Below are positions 55,210 to 64,000 of a stretch of DNA of 64,000 bases, one piece after another. Within the stretch, counting starts at the first letter, position 1; each line of letters opens with the position of its first letter. Position numbers and translations under genes: made by a program. Origin of the DNA: Saprospiraceae bacterium (lineage in GTDB: Bacteria; Bacteroidota; Bacteroidia; Chitinophagales; Saprospiraceae); NCBI GenBank assembly GCA_016718205.1, contig JADKEB010000016.1, positions 82,032 through 146,031 on the forward strand, written 5' to 3'. A model generated the notes under the pieces. It ran no database searches. It was not told the origin of the DNA and saw only the letters and a program-made list of their open reading frames with translations.

Positions 55210-55371
55210 AGAGTATGTTTAAATTTTGTTTTTGGATAATAAAATGGAGTTATTTTGAGCGAAAAGAGGCAAATTTTGCAATCGAATGTGGGTAATTCGA
55301 CGAAAAATTTAACGAATTTGTAGCCAAAATAAAACATTTTATTGCTAAAGGATAAATTTTAAACATACTCT
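55210..55371. repeat. Miniature inverted-repeat element, AGAGTATGTTTAAA family (third subtype)
   Basis: 162 bases with near-perfect ends AGAGTATGTTTAAATTT and AAATTTTAAACATACTCT. The inside pairs over much of its length (AATAAAATG...CATTTTATT), with a core unlike the other two subtypes. Confidence 0.85.
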
Positions 55372-55399
55372 AAATTATAAAAATAAAAAAAATATCTTG

Positions 55400-57964
55400 C
55401 TATAAAGTATCAATCGAGATGATACATTTCCTGTCATAAATACGTTCAAAAATCCCTTCCTTAAAATTTGGATGCGCACCGGAAGAAATAGCTATACCTG
55501 CCGGCTTACCTTTCATAAATTTTTTCAAATAACTTTTGATTTCCTTAGCCCTGTTCAAAGCTAATTGTGTATTGTAAGCAGCTTTTCCTCTGATATCAGA
55601 ATAACCCACTATGTCAATACATTTATCATTGCAATCATTACTTATGTTTTTCAGTAATTCCTGAGCTTCTCTATCGGGCATGGACCTGCCATAATCAAAT
55701 AAAAAAGTATGTTTTGATTTTTTAAATGCACCATTGACAATTTTGGACTGAATCTCCTTACTTGCCAATTTTTTTAATGACACTATTTCTTCCGAATGTA
55801 AATACCTGGACATCATAACTTTAGTCGAGTCAGGAGCATATTTAAACCAATTGTTTTTATCACGATTTTTGGGTTTACCACTGAGTGATGGCAATCCTTT
55901 GTTGAATATTTCTAGCATTTCTATATGATCACCATTATCTTTTAACTTCTGGTTCAGTAATGCAAGATTGCGTGATGGATTGGAAATGAAGATGGAACTA
56001 CTAACGGCTGTGATGGTATTGATCAAATTGTTTTTATAATTTAGCTGAAAACTGTCATTGAAAATGCTGCTATTCAATACGGGTATGATCAAAATAGACT
56101 TTTTAGGTGCCACTTTATACCTCAATTTGGAAACTACCTCATACAAATCCAGCAATGTCTCAAAGCCATAATTGTCATAAACCCCACCATCAATGTAGGC
56201 ACTATTTGAGCCAATGATTGCGCTGGCATTAACAACAGGAAATAATTGACTCAAGAGTATACTTTCTCCTATGGTTATAGATTGATTTTCGCCAAGACTA
56301 TCCAAAATCGAATAAAAGTCATTGTTCGGTTTTTCTCTAAATGGATATGGCGTGGACAAAGCTTTTAGTGAATAGGTAAAATTGTATGATGCCGGTAAGA
56401 ACAGTGGTAAATCATTTTCTGTTGTGGAATCATCGTCAGGATAGATATCGGACCATGATTGTTCTGCAAGTGTTTTAGCATCTTCAGGAATATCAAACGC
56501 TTCTCTGGCAGCTTTTTCCTCCAGGTTTGGGAGGAATTTATTGCGACCCACCCAATTGAATTTTTTTGTCAGTCGCGCAGGTAAGATAGCAATAAGTGGA
56601 TCCCATAACAATAACCTGAATAACAACATACTGATATAATCCTTTGTATAGAGTTGATTGATTGCATCATCTGAATGTAAGAATTGATGACCTATTTTTT
56701 TGCCTGTAAGGTAGAATCCCGCCCCATTACTACTTCCGGAAATGGTCGTCATAGCCAAAATATTGTTTTTTGTTACCGCAAGTGTGTCCAGGACAGACAT
56801 AGCTGAATAAAAAGCACACCCTGCTCTGGAGCCACCACCCTGACCTGAAATAAGGACAATCGGATCATTATTATCACTTCTTGCATTGATCCATTTAGTG
56901 ATATATTCTTCCATAAACATTTTATTTCTTACGGCATGATGTGTTTGAATTTCATGAATTTCGTGGTTTTTACCACAAAAAACTAATGATAAAAAAATTA
57001 AGAATGGTGTAATTTTGAGCAAATCAATGATATTCACACGTTTGATTGCAATGTTTTTATCATCTTCATCATTTTTAACTTTAAAATAACCTTTCACTGT
57101 ATCGTAAATACTTTTTAAAAGCCGGAGAGTAAATCCTGATCCAAATATTACCATACGGATAAACAATCCAAATACAAGAAGAATATCCAATGTATTGATG
57201 GCCCCTTTCTGAGAAAAGAGAAATAGGGAAATGATGAGTCCACCAGCCATCAAAATCTTATTTTTATTGAACAACTCAGGAATTTGTGGCAGGATATAAA
57301 ATAAACACAATATTCCTGATACACCTGAAATGGTTCTGAAAGTGTGATTGTTTTGCGCTCTGTAATTGTTATCCAGAAAGTCGCAGTTAAATAAATATAA
57401 TAGTGAATTGTAACCCAAAATCAGCACAACCAGACTCATCATTACGTGCATAAATTTTTCTGTATCAAATTCCTTTTTTAAATCATCGTCAGAAAAAAAT
57501 CTCACATTAGAAATTATAGCAATTACAGTAATAATTAATGAACCCCATTTAGGCACCGGATCATTCCAGAGTAAAACTAATAACCACGTAAAAAGCGGTA
57601 AAACCGAAACCACCATTTGCATAAAGGTCACTATAGTAGGAATCTCTATGGTATTATCTTTGTTTTTGATGATTTTTACCTCGTTTAAAAATATTGATGT
57701 CGCAAGCAAGGAATACACAATAATAATTGCTGTCGTTGAAGTGGGGTCCGCATATGCAAAATCCCCCATAATAATATGTTTGGCTGGTCCCAAAATCATA
57801 CATACACCAATAATCACTGCTATAATTAAAAATGATGCTAGAATAGCCGCATATACTGGTGTCTGACCTGTATCAAATTTTATTTTATCTTTTAAATTAT
57901 TGAATGATGCTACAATAGCATTATTTGCAGGAGAAAAAATTTTCGGAAATTTTATGTTCTTCAC
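55400..57964 (-). CDS. Membrane-anchored patatin-like phospholipase fused to an OmpA-like domain
   Basis: 854 residues. About nine hydrophobic segments in the N-terminal 330 residues (for example AAILASFLIIAVIIGVCMIL), then a patatin domain: the oxyanion loop SGQGGGSRAGCAF (about 372-384), the nucleophile GSSNG (about 407) and the acid in YIDGGVYDNYG (about 590). The last 130 residues form an OmpA/MotB-type peptidoglycan-binding domain (FDYGRSMPDREAQELL, DIVGYSDIRGKAAYNTQLAL). Patatins are lipid acyl hydrolases. The combination of polytopic membrane part, patatin and OmpA domain in one chain is unusual. Same strand as the downstream SGNH hydrolase. Confidence 0.88.
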   Translation of the reverse strand: MKNIKFPKIFSPANNAIVASFNNLKDKIKFDTGQTPVYAAILASFLIIAVIIGVCMILGPAKHIIMGDFAYADPTSTTAIIIVYSLLATSIFLNEVKIIKNKDNTIEIPTIVTFMQMVVSVLPLFTWLLVLLWNDPVPKWGSLIITVIAIISNVRFFSDDDLKKEFDTEKFMHVMMSLVVLILGYNSLLYLFNCDFLDNNYRAQNNHTFRTISGVSGILCLFYILPQIPELFNKNKILMAGGLIISLFLFSQKGAINTLDILLVFGLFIRMVIFGSGFTLRLLKSIYDTVKGYFKVKNDEDDKNIAIKRVNIIDLLKITPFLIFLSLVFCGKNHEIHEIQTHHAVRNKMFMEEYITKWINARSDNNDPIVLISGQGGGSRAGCAFYSAMSVLDTLAVTKNNILAMTTISGSSNGAGFYLTGKKIGHQFLHSDDAINQLYTKDYISMLLFRLLLWDPLIAILPARLTKKFNWVGRNKFLPNLEEKAAREAFDIPEDAKTLAEQSWSDIYPDDDSTTENDLPLFLPASYNFTYSLKALSTPYPFREKPNNDFYSILDSLGENQSITIGESILLSQLFPVVNASAIIGSNSAYIDGGVYDNYGFETLLDLYEVVSKLRYKVAPKKSILIIPVLNSSIFNDSFQLNYKNNLINTITAVSSSIFISNPSRNLALLNQKLKDNGDHIEMLEIFNKGLPSLSGKPKNRDKNNWFKYAPDSTKVMMSRYLHSEEIVSLKKLASKEIQSKIVNGAFKKSKHTFLFDYGRSMPDREAQELLKNISNDCNDKCIDIVGYSDIRGKAAYNTQLALNRAKEIKSYLKKFMKGKPAGIAISSGAHPNFKEGIFERIYDRKCIISIDTL

Positions 57965-58130
57965 GGCAGCTATATTTTGTGATGTGATATTAACTCAATA
58001 ACACAAAAATACTCCTACTGAAACGGTTTGTCAATATAACTTTTGTTATATTGCTTTCCATAAACCCTAAGAAACAAGCTTTAAGTATTTGAAAGAATAA
58101 ACAAGGATTAAAACTATTCTATCATTTTAA

Positions 58131-58138
58131 TACCTTTG
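58131..58138 (+). promoter_or_regulatory. -7 box TACCTTTG of the FAD enzyme gene
   Basis: Perfect TANNTTTG match 21 bases before the ATG at 58159; the -33 element is unclear. Confidence 0.55.
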
Positions 58139-58158
58139 CCAACAGAATAGCTCACAAT

Positions 58159-61050
58159 ATGGCGACCATAGATTTACCGAAAGATTTTCCAGTATTTATA
58201 CAGGAATTAAATACCATTACTACTTCAGAAATCAAAACCGACGACCTTTCACTCGGAGTGTATGCTACGGATGCATCTCTATATCAATTGCTGCCACTGG
58301 CCGTAGCTATTCCAAGCAATAAAAGCGATCTCATAAAAATCATCCAAATAGCCAATACATACAATATACCTGTGATGCCACGGGGTAGTGCTACCAGTCT
58401 TGCGGGCCAAGCTACCAATCATGCCTTGATCATAGACTTCACTAAATATTTTGATAAAATACTGGAAATCAATCCAGAAGAAAGATATGCCATCGTCCAT
58501 CCAGGAGTAGTACGCGACCAACTCAACTCTGCCGTAAAAGATCATGGTTTGCACTTTGCACCCGATCCTGCCACTACGAGCCGAGCGACCTTAGGTGGTA
58601 TGATTGCCAATAATTCATCAGGTACCAAAAGTATCAAGTACGGCAAAACGATAGATCATGTACTCGGATTGAAGGTATTGCTGATGGATGGAACAGTCCT
58701 CGAATTGGGTGAATTATCTCCAGAAGCATACGAAGCCAAATGCCAACAAACAGACCGTGAAGGTGAAATTTATCGCTCGTTTAGAAAGATTATTTTTGAA
58801 CATACCACAGCCATCGAAGCCGCCTATCCCAAAGTCATGCGTCGCGTCAATGGTTACCCACTGGATGAGTTTATCCATACAGATCGATGGAATCTTGCCA
58901 AAATAATTGTTGGCTCAGAAGGAACCCTCGGTATCATCCTGCAAGCTAAAGTCAATCTCGAACCGATACCCAAATACAAAGCTGCTTTCACCGTCCATTA
59001 CGATGACAGAATGCGCGCGATCAGAGAAGTGCATCAGATGATTGCCTTCGATCCTGCTGCGATAGAGATGCTGGACTTCAATGTATTTGAACAGAGTGTC
59101 AAAAACAATATGACCAAAAGTCTGCATCAAAGGTTGATTATTGGAGCGCCACAGGCTACCCTTTCGGTAGAGTTTTTCTGCTTATCGCAAGATGAACTGG
59201 ATCAAAGAATCGCTGACTTCTCTGATTGGCTCAAAAACAATAGTATAGCTTACGCCTACCCTATCCTACGCACAGCCGCTGAGTTGGATGATTCGTGGGC
59301 ATTGCGTAAAAACGGACTTGGTCTCATCATGGGCGATCCATCGGGTAGAAAACCCATCCCATTTATAGAAGATCAGGCGATTCCATTGGAGCATTTGGCT
59401 GATTATATACAAGATATACTCCACCTTTGTAATAAACACGGCGTAGAAACCATCCTTTATGCACATGCGAGTGTAGGTGTCCTGCATGTGAGACCGTCAC
59501 TGGATATGACCGTACAATCTGATATCGACCTCATGAAAACCATCTCTGATGAAGTCTTCCACTTGGTAAAAAAATATAAAGGAGCCTGGTCCGGCGAACA
59601 TGGCGACGGACGTAATCGAGGACATAGATTGAGAGATTTTTTTGGCGATGAAGTGTATCAATGCCTGATGGATGTTAAAACCATTTTTGATCCAAAACAC
59701 CTGCTCAATCCAGGCATTATCATCGACGTGCCACCCATGGATCAACATCTGAGGTATGGAGCAGATTATAAAGAAAATAAATACAGCTTTGTCTATAAAT
59801 ACCGAAAGGATCACTCTTTTGAAGCCTTGGTACACAACTGCTCGGGTGTCGGTGCTTGTCGCAATCATATAGGCGGCACGATGTGTCCGAGCTTCAAAGG
59901 TACAGCCGATGAAGATGCTTCTACCCGTGGCAGGGCCAACGCATTGAGATTAGCCATCTCAGGGCAATTGGGTTTTGAAGGACTCACAGACCCGAAAGTA
60001 TTGGAAACACTCGACCTTTGTCTCTCCTGCAAAGCTTGCAAATCAGAGTGTCCGTCCAATGTCGATATGGCCAAACTCAAAAGTGAAGTACTCCAGAAAA
60101 AATATGACGAAGGCAACATCACTTTACGTGAAAAAGCCATCAACGCCAATGTCAATATCGTACCCAAAATAGCAGGATGGAAAGCACCTTTTGTCAATTT
60201 TGTACAAGGAACTTCCATCTTCAAATATGCCGCTGAGAAAATACTCAAAGTAGATCGTCGTCGTACGCTACCATCTTATACAAATGAATCTTTGGAGACA
60301 TGGTACAAAAACAATTATAAGTCTAATGGAAGCAAAAATAAAGTAGCACTTTTTGCCGATACTTACATCAATTATCACGAGCCGCAAGTAGGAAAAGCTG
60401 CTATCAAATTGCTTACCGATTGTGGATATGAAGTTTTACTAGCATCGGTAGGTTGCTGTCAGCGTCCCAGGATATCCAATGGTTTCCTGAAAGAAGCGAA
60501 GTCTGATGGAACCCAAGTAGCCGAAAAACTCATACCATTCATTAACCAAGGTATTAAAATCGTCGTCTGCGAGCCATCGTGTACATCAGCACTTATAGAT
60601 GATCTTCCCGATCTGATCGAAGACATAAATCTATCCGAGGCACTTAAATCAAATGTCATGGCCATCGATGTTTTTTTAGCTGACGCCTTATCTTCTGGAC
60701 AGCTAAAAGGTAAATTTGTGGCCAAGTCTCAAGATATCTTGCTTCATGGTCATTGTCATCAGAAAGCATCCTTTGGCACCCATGGTATGAAATCCATATA
60801 TCAATCAACTACCACGAACTGTCACGAGCCTGATAGCGGCTGCTGTGGTATGGCAGGCTCCTTCGGCTACGAAAAGGAACATTACGAAGTATCCAAAAAA
60901 ATCTCAGATTTGGTCTTAGTACCTGCTATTCAAAAAACAAGTATGGATACCTTAGTCGTTGCCAATGGCTTTTCATGTCGTCATCAGATCCATGATTTTG
61001 CAGGTCGGAAAGCGGTACATTGGGTGGAGAGTGTGGAGTATGTAAGATGA
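58159..61050 (+). CDS. FAD-binding and 4Fe-4S D-lactate/2-hydroxyacid dehydrogenase-type oxidoreductase
   Basis: 963 residues. N-terminal FAD_binding_4 domain (PRGSATSLAGQATNH, PATTSRATLGGMIANNSSGT), a FAD-oxidase C-terminal domain (YAHASVGVLHVRP, SGEHGDGRNRG), a ferredoxin-like part with CSGVGACRNHIGGTMCPS and CLSCKACKSECPSNV (about 620-645), and two CCG domains (SVGCCQRPRISNG, DSGCCGMAGSFG). This is the large fused type that oxidises D-lactate or related hydroxy acids and passes electrons to the respiratory chain. Slightly richer in GC than the neighbours. Alone. Confidence 0.93.
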   Translation: MATIDLPKDFPVFIQELNTITTSEIKTDDLSLGVYATDASLYQLLPLAVAIPSNKSDLIKIIQIANTYNIPVMPRGSATSLAGQATNHALIIDFTKYFDKILEINPEERYAIVHPGVVRDQLNSAVKDHGLHFAPDPATTSRATLGGMIANNSSGTKSIKYGKTIDHVLGLKVLLMDGTVLELGELSPEAYEAKCQQTDREGEIYRSFRKIIFEHTTAIEAAYPKVMRRVNGYPLDEFIHTDRWNLAKIIVGSEGTLGIILQAKVNLEPIPKYKAAFTVHYDDRMRAIREVHQMIAFDPAAIEMLDFNVFEQSVKNNMTKSLHQRLIIGAPQATLSVEFFCLSQDELDQRIADFSDWLKNNSIAYAYPILRTAAELDDSWALRKNGLGLIMGDPSGRKPIPFIEDQAIPLEHLADYIQDILHLCNKHGVETILYAHASVGVLHVRPSLDMTVQSDIDLMKTISDEVFHLVKKYKGAWSGEHGDGRNRGHRLRDFFGDEVYQCLMDVKTIFDPKHLLNPGIIIDVPPMDQHLRYGADYKENKYSFVYKYRKDHSFEALVHNCSGVGACRNHIGGTMCPSFKGTADEDASTRGRANALRLAISGQLGFEGLTDPKVLETLDLCLSCKACKSECPSNVDMAKLKSEVLQKKYDEGNITLREKAINANVNIVPKIAGWKAPFVNFVQGTSIFKYAAEKILKVDRRRTLPSYTNESLETWYKNNYKSNGSKNKVALFADTYINYHEPQVGKAAIKLLTDCGYEVLLASVGCCQRPRISNGFLKEAKSDGTQVAEKLIPFINQGIKIVVCEPSCTSALIDDLPDLIEDINLSEALKSNVMAIDVFLADALSSGQLKGKFVAKSQDILLHGHCHQKASFGTHGMKSIYQSTTTNCHEPDSGCCGMAGSFGYEKEHYEVSKKISDLVLVPAIQKTSMDTLVVANGFSCRHQIHDFAGRKAVHWVESVEYVR

Positions 61051-61078
61051 GAATGTAATCACTTGAGAATCCACATAC

Positions 61079-61221
61079 TTGTATTTATCTACACATTTAG
61101 ACAAGATTAGTACAAGTATATAAATTTATATTTGTACTAATCGTATTATTTTAATAACATAAATACAAGTATAAATAATCATAATTGTATTTATTGGCCA
61201 TATTTTATACGATAAATACAA
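61079..61221. promoter_or_regulatory. Inverted-repeat operators upstream of the third AAA ATPase gene
   Basis: Ten-base half-sites: ATAAATACAA at 61159 and 61212, its complement TTGTATTTAT at 61079 and 61185, and a variant pair ATTAGTACAA (61106) / TTGTACTAAT (61132). Two pairs have arm starts exactly 26 bases apart (61106/61132 and 61159/61185), and the two pairs are 53 bases apart. The layout resembles 5122-5248 but with a different sequence. Confidence 0.8.
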
Positions 61222-61230
61222 ATATAGCTG

Positions 61231-61238
61231 TATATTTG
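61231..61238 (+). promoter_or_regulatory. -7 box TATATTTG of the third AAA ATPase gene
   Basis: Perfect TANNTTTG match, 30 bases before the ATG at 61269 and directly after the last operator half-site. Confidence 0.6.
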
Positions 61239-61268
61239 CAAAATATTATGTAGCAAAAATTTTATGAT

Positions 61269-62687
61269 ATGATCGCTAGAGAAAGCATAGTCCTTAGACT
61301 TAACGAACACTTAAAATCCAATAAATCTGAATTTATTGCAATCACAGGAAGAAGAAGAGTAGGTAAAACTTTTATGATCGATACAGTCTATGAATCACAT
61401 TTATGTTTTAGATTGACCGGAATCCAGAATGGCACCTTGAATGAACAGTTGGTAAATTTTGCCCAAAAGTTAATGTCCTACAGTCAATCTACGTTGATCA
61501 CCACTCCAAAAAACTGGCAAGAAGCCTTCATACTGCTTAAAAATTATCTTATGACGTTAAGCAAAAAAAAGAAGCATGTCCTATTTATTGATGAGTTACC
61601 TTGGGTAAATACCATAAAATCGAGTTTCCTTCAATTATTAGCACACCTATGGAATGATTTTTTATCAAAAGAAAGTAACTATATACTGGTTGTTTGTGGG
61701 TCATCGACATCATGGATCACAAAAAAGATAATACGAGACAAAGGAGGATTGCACAATAGACTGACAGATATTATAAGATTAAAACCGTTTACCATACAAG
61801 AGACCAAAGCATTCCTGCATCATAAAGGAATACACATGACCAAACAACAAGTGATAGAAACATATATGATCATGGGCGGAATCCCCTATTATCTCAACGA
61901 TATACGCCGTGGAGAAAGTATCGCTGTGGCCGTAGAACGCATGTGTTTTATGGATGATGGAATACTCAAATCAGAATATGACAATCTTTACAAAGCACTG
62001 TATGACAATCCACAAGATCACGAAATGATTGTGACAACGCTGGCAACGTCCAAATCAGGATTGACCCGACAAGAAATGATTAGTAAGAGTAAAGTACAAG
62101 CAGGTGGTCCATATCAAAGAGCTATGGAAGACTTGCTGTTATCGGGCTTTGTAACAGAAGAAGTCACTTTTGGAAACAAAAAGAAAGGATCCATCTACCG
62201 TCTCAATGATGAATATTCTATCTTTTACCATCGATTTATAAAACCCAATAAAAAATATATTCCAGGTATATGGCTACAAATAAGCGCATCTCAGACATAT
62301 AAAATCTGGACGGGATATGCATTCGAAAATCTCATCTACAATCATATAGGCACCATAAAATCTGCACTCGGAATCGCTTCCGTCTTTACTGAAACATCTG
62401 TTCTGAAAGTGATGGGAACCAAAGAAAAAGACGGCTTTCAAATAGATCTAATCATAGATCGCAAAGACGCCACCATCAATATTTGTGAGCTAAAATATTA
62501 CAATGCACCATTCGAAATAGATAAAAAATATGCTGAAGCGCTCCGTAGCAGAAAACAGAAATTCATCACGCATACGGGGACCAAAAAACAAGTTTTCACT
62601 ACATTGATAACAAATCTTGGTGTTGTAGGAAATCCCTGGAGCCTGGAAGTTGCAGATAAAAGCCTATCATTCAGTGATCTGCTGTAA
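61269..62687 (+). CDS. AAA ATPase with C-terminal DUF234-type PD-(D/E)XK nuclease domain
   Basis: 472 residues, same family and layout as 5322-6752: Walker A GRRRVGKT (27-34), Walker B VLFIDELPW (about 103-111), sensor CGSSTSW, a winged-helix region, and the C-terminal FQIDLIIDRKD...NICELKYY (about 390-411). The two proteins align along the entire length, but are diverged. The short ATG ATA TGA before the start codon overlaps it by four bases. Its upstream repeats share the arrangement, not the sequence, of its paralogue. Stands alone, followed by the Roc GTPase gene. Confidence 0.92.
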   Translation: MIARESIVLRLNEHLKSNKSEFIAITGRRRVGKTFMIDTVYESHLCFRLTGIQNGTLNEQLVNFAQKLMSYSQSTLITTPKNWQEAFILLKNYLMTLSKKKKHVLFIDELPWVNTIKSSFLQLLAHLWNDFLSKESNYILVVCGSSTSWITKKIIRDKGGLHNRLTDIIRLKPFTIQETKAFLHHKGIHMTKQQVIETYMIMGGIPYYLNDIRRGESIAVAVERMCFMDDGILKSEYDNLYKALYDNPQDHEMIVTTLATSKSGLTRQEMISKSKVQAGGPYQRAMEDLLLSGFVTEEVTFGNKKKGSIYRLNDEYSIFYHRFIKPNKKYIPGIWLQISASQTYKIWTGYAFENLIYNHIGTIKSALGIASVFTETSVLKVMGTKEKDGFQIDLIIDRKDATINICELKYYNAPFEIDKKYAEALRSRKQKFITHTGTKKQVFTTLITNLGVVGNPWSLEVADKSLSFSDLL

Positions 62688-62833
62688 TGGGCTTCCGGAG
62701 CTTGTCAAGCGTTAGCATGATTTATTTGAAAGAAATAACGCAAAGTCACACGTAAACTCGATAGATAAAAATGGTAGCTTTTCTTAGAAAATATTGTAAT
62801 TTTACACCATATTGAATATCAAATATATCATAA

Positions 62834-64000
62834 ATGATGGAAGATAAACCGAAGGAAATATTGGAGCTGGAGCGAGCGCTTGGGATAGGTAGTGTCAGTA
62901 TTTATAATATTGAGTATGGCAAGCTAGTTTCATTAGCGATATTTGGAGAGAATTTGCAAGATATTACTCCAATAAGTGCTTTAAAACAATTGACTTCGCT
63001 TGATTTAACATATAATAAAATTTCAGACATTTCTCCTTTAAAGAAATTAAAACGTTTAACTCACCTAGATTTAACGAATAATAAAATTTCAGATATTTCT
63101 CCTTTAAGAACTTTACATGCCTTGAATTTATTACATGCATCAGGAAATCAAATCTCGGATCTTTCACCTTTACAGGCTTTAAATGACTTAACTTGCTTGA
63201 TTTAGCGAAAAATAAAATAACCGATCTCTCTCATTTAAACAAACTAATTGGCTTAAAGAGATTACATTTATCGAGAAATAAAATTTCAGACCTTACCCCA
63301 TTAAAGAAATTAACTCACTTGACTTCATTGTATCTATCGAATAACCAAATATCAATTGTATTACCATTACAGGAATTATTTAACTTGACTACTTTGGATT
63401 TGTCCAACAATCATATTTCAGACATTTACCCGTTAATTGAAATTATTAAAAAAGGCTTAAAATTATCTTTAAAAGAAAATGATTATACGAACAACTCTAT
63501 TAGACTTAATGGAAATCCAGTTTCGATTCCACCACTAGAAATTGTGGAAAAAGGGAAGAAGGCGGTTTTGGATTATTTTGATGATTTAGAAAAATACGGA
63601 GAATTTGAAATATTAGAAGGAAAGCTTTTGATAGTAGGAGAGCCAAAAGCAGGAAAAACTACGCTTAGAAAAAAAATATTTGATCCAGAATACCCAGTAC
63701 CTTGCAAGGAAGAAAAAGAAACGATAGGAGTGCAAATCCAAAAAGGTTGGGAATTTCCTTATTTGGAAGATCAAGCCAAAATTTTCACCGCAAATATTTG
63801 GGATTTTGGCGGACAGGAAAGACAATATCCCCTTCATCAGTTTTTCATGGATGATGTATCTTGTTATGTCTTAGTTTCTGATGACCGTGCCGATAATAGC
63901 AATATGGACAAGTGGTTTGGTATGATAAAGTTATTGGGTGGAACACATTCTAATGTTTTGGTCATTCTTAATCAGATTAATAGATCGACACCTTCCAGTA
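62834..64000 (+). CDS. LRR-Roc (Roco) family GTPase, frameshifted and cut by window edge
   Basis: Starts at 62834 (or the next codon, also ATG). Leucine-rich repeats of the LxxLTxLDLTYNKISDISPL type run from about residue 40. The first frame ends in a stop at 63203-63205, but the repeats continue without a break in the next frame from 63199 (DLAKNKITDLSHL), where a single missing base explains the change. The second frame is open to the edge and contains the P-loop GEPKAGKTTL, the switch II WDFGGQER and LVILNQINRST, so the protein is a Roc-type GTPase; a COR domain is expected beyond the window. Either an inactivating mutation, an assembly error or, less likely, a frameshift site. Confidence 0.85.

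Overview
The window looks like chromosomal DNA of a Bacteroidota bacterium, most likely of the Saprospiraceae/Chitinophagia type. Evidence: type IX secretion C-terminal domains on two secreted proteins, Bacteroidota promoters (-7 box TANNTTTG) in front of many genes, rny-zapA-pheT neighbourhood, GIN-domain and Bax1-I proteins, two-FtsX-domain ABC permeases of about 800 residues, and low GC. No rRNA, tRNA or CRISPR was recognised.

Layout. 1-5050: an operon on the minus strand (secreted hypothetical protein, two MacB/FtsX-type permeases). 5100-6750: an AAA ATPase/nuclease gene with its own operator-like repeats. 6780-12930: GNAT, small hypothetical, pirin, secreted M43 protease, M50-like membrane protease, a remnant of an outer membrane barrel gene. 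13000-20700: a second ABC operon (membrane-fusion protein, ATPase, two permeases), interrupted between its first two genes by an antisense four-helix-bundle (IVP/S23) gene in a repeat-bounded cassette. 20780-29270: tandem Uma2 genes, GIN protein, TlpA-like thioredoxin, PhoR/PhoB pair, Bax1-I protein, a decayed lipoprotein gene and a truncated IS1182 transposase. 29390-37070: a 1723-residue secreted protein with cysteine-rich repeats, cohesin/dockerin-like and T9SS domains, an rsgA fragment, a lipoprotein and an esterase. 37560-46330: glmM-type mutase, class V aminotransferase, a glycosyltransferase, GDP-heptose genes (hddA, gmhA, hddC) and serine dehydratase. 46430-51685: rny, zapA, coiled-coil gene, pheT. 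51945-64000: HAD hydrolase, a second AAA ATPase/nuclease, SGNH hydrolase, a patatin-OmpA fusion, a D-lactate dehydrogenase-type FAD/Fe-S enzyme, a third AAA ATPase/nuclease and a frameshifted LRR-Roc GTPase that runs off the edge.

How parts fit together. Both ABC operons start from matching sigma-54-like sites with a shared upstream palindrome, and every one of their five internal gene junctions holds a heptamer array (TTTAGGG or GGTGTTA type); such arrays were seen nowhere else in the window. One junction also carries the four-helix-bundle gene between inverted arms. Separately, the three AAA ATPase/PD-(D/E)XK genes each have a different set of evenly spaced short repeats just upstream of a TANNTTTG promoter. 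At least six copies or fragments of a miniature element with ends like AGAGTATGTTTAAA are scattered in the spacers. These three patterns are the main candidates for undescribed biology.
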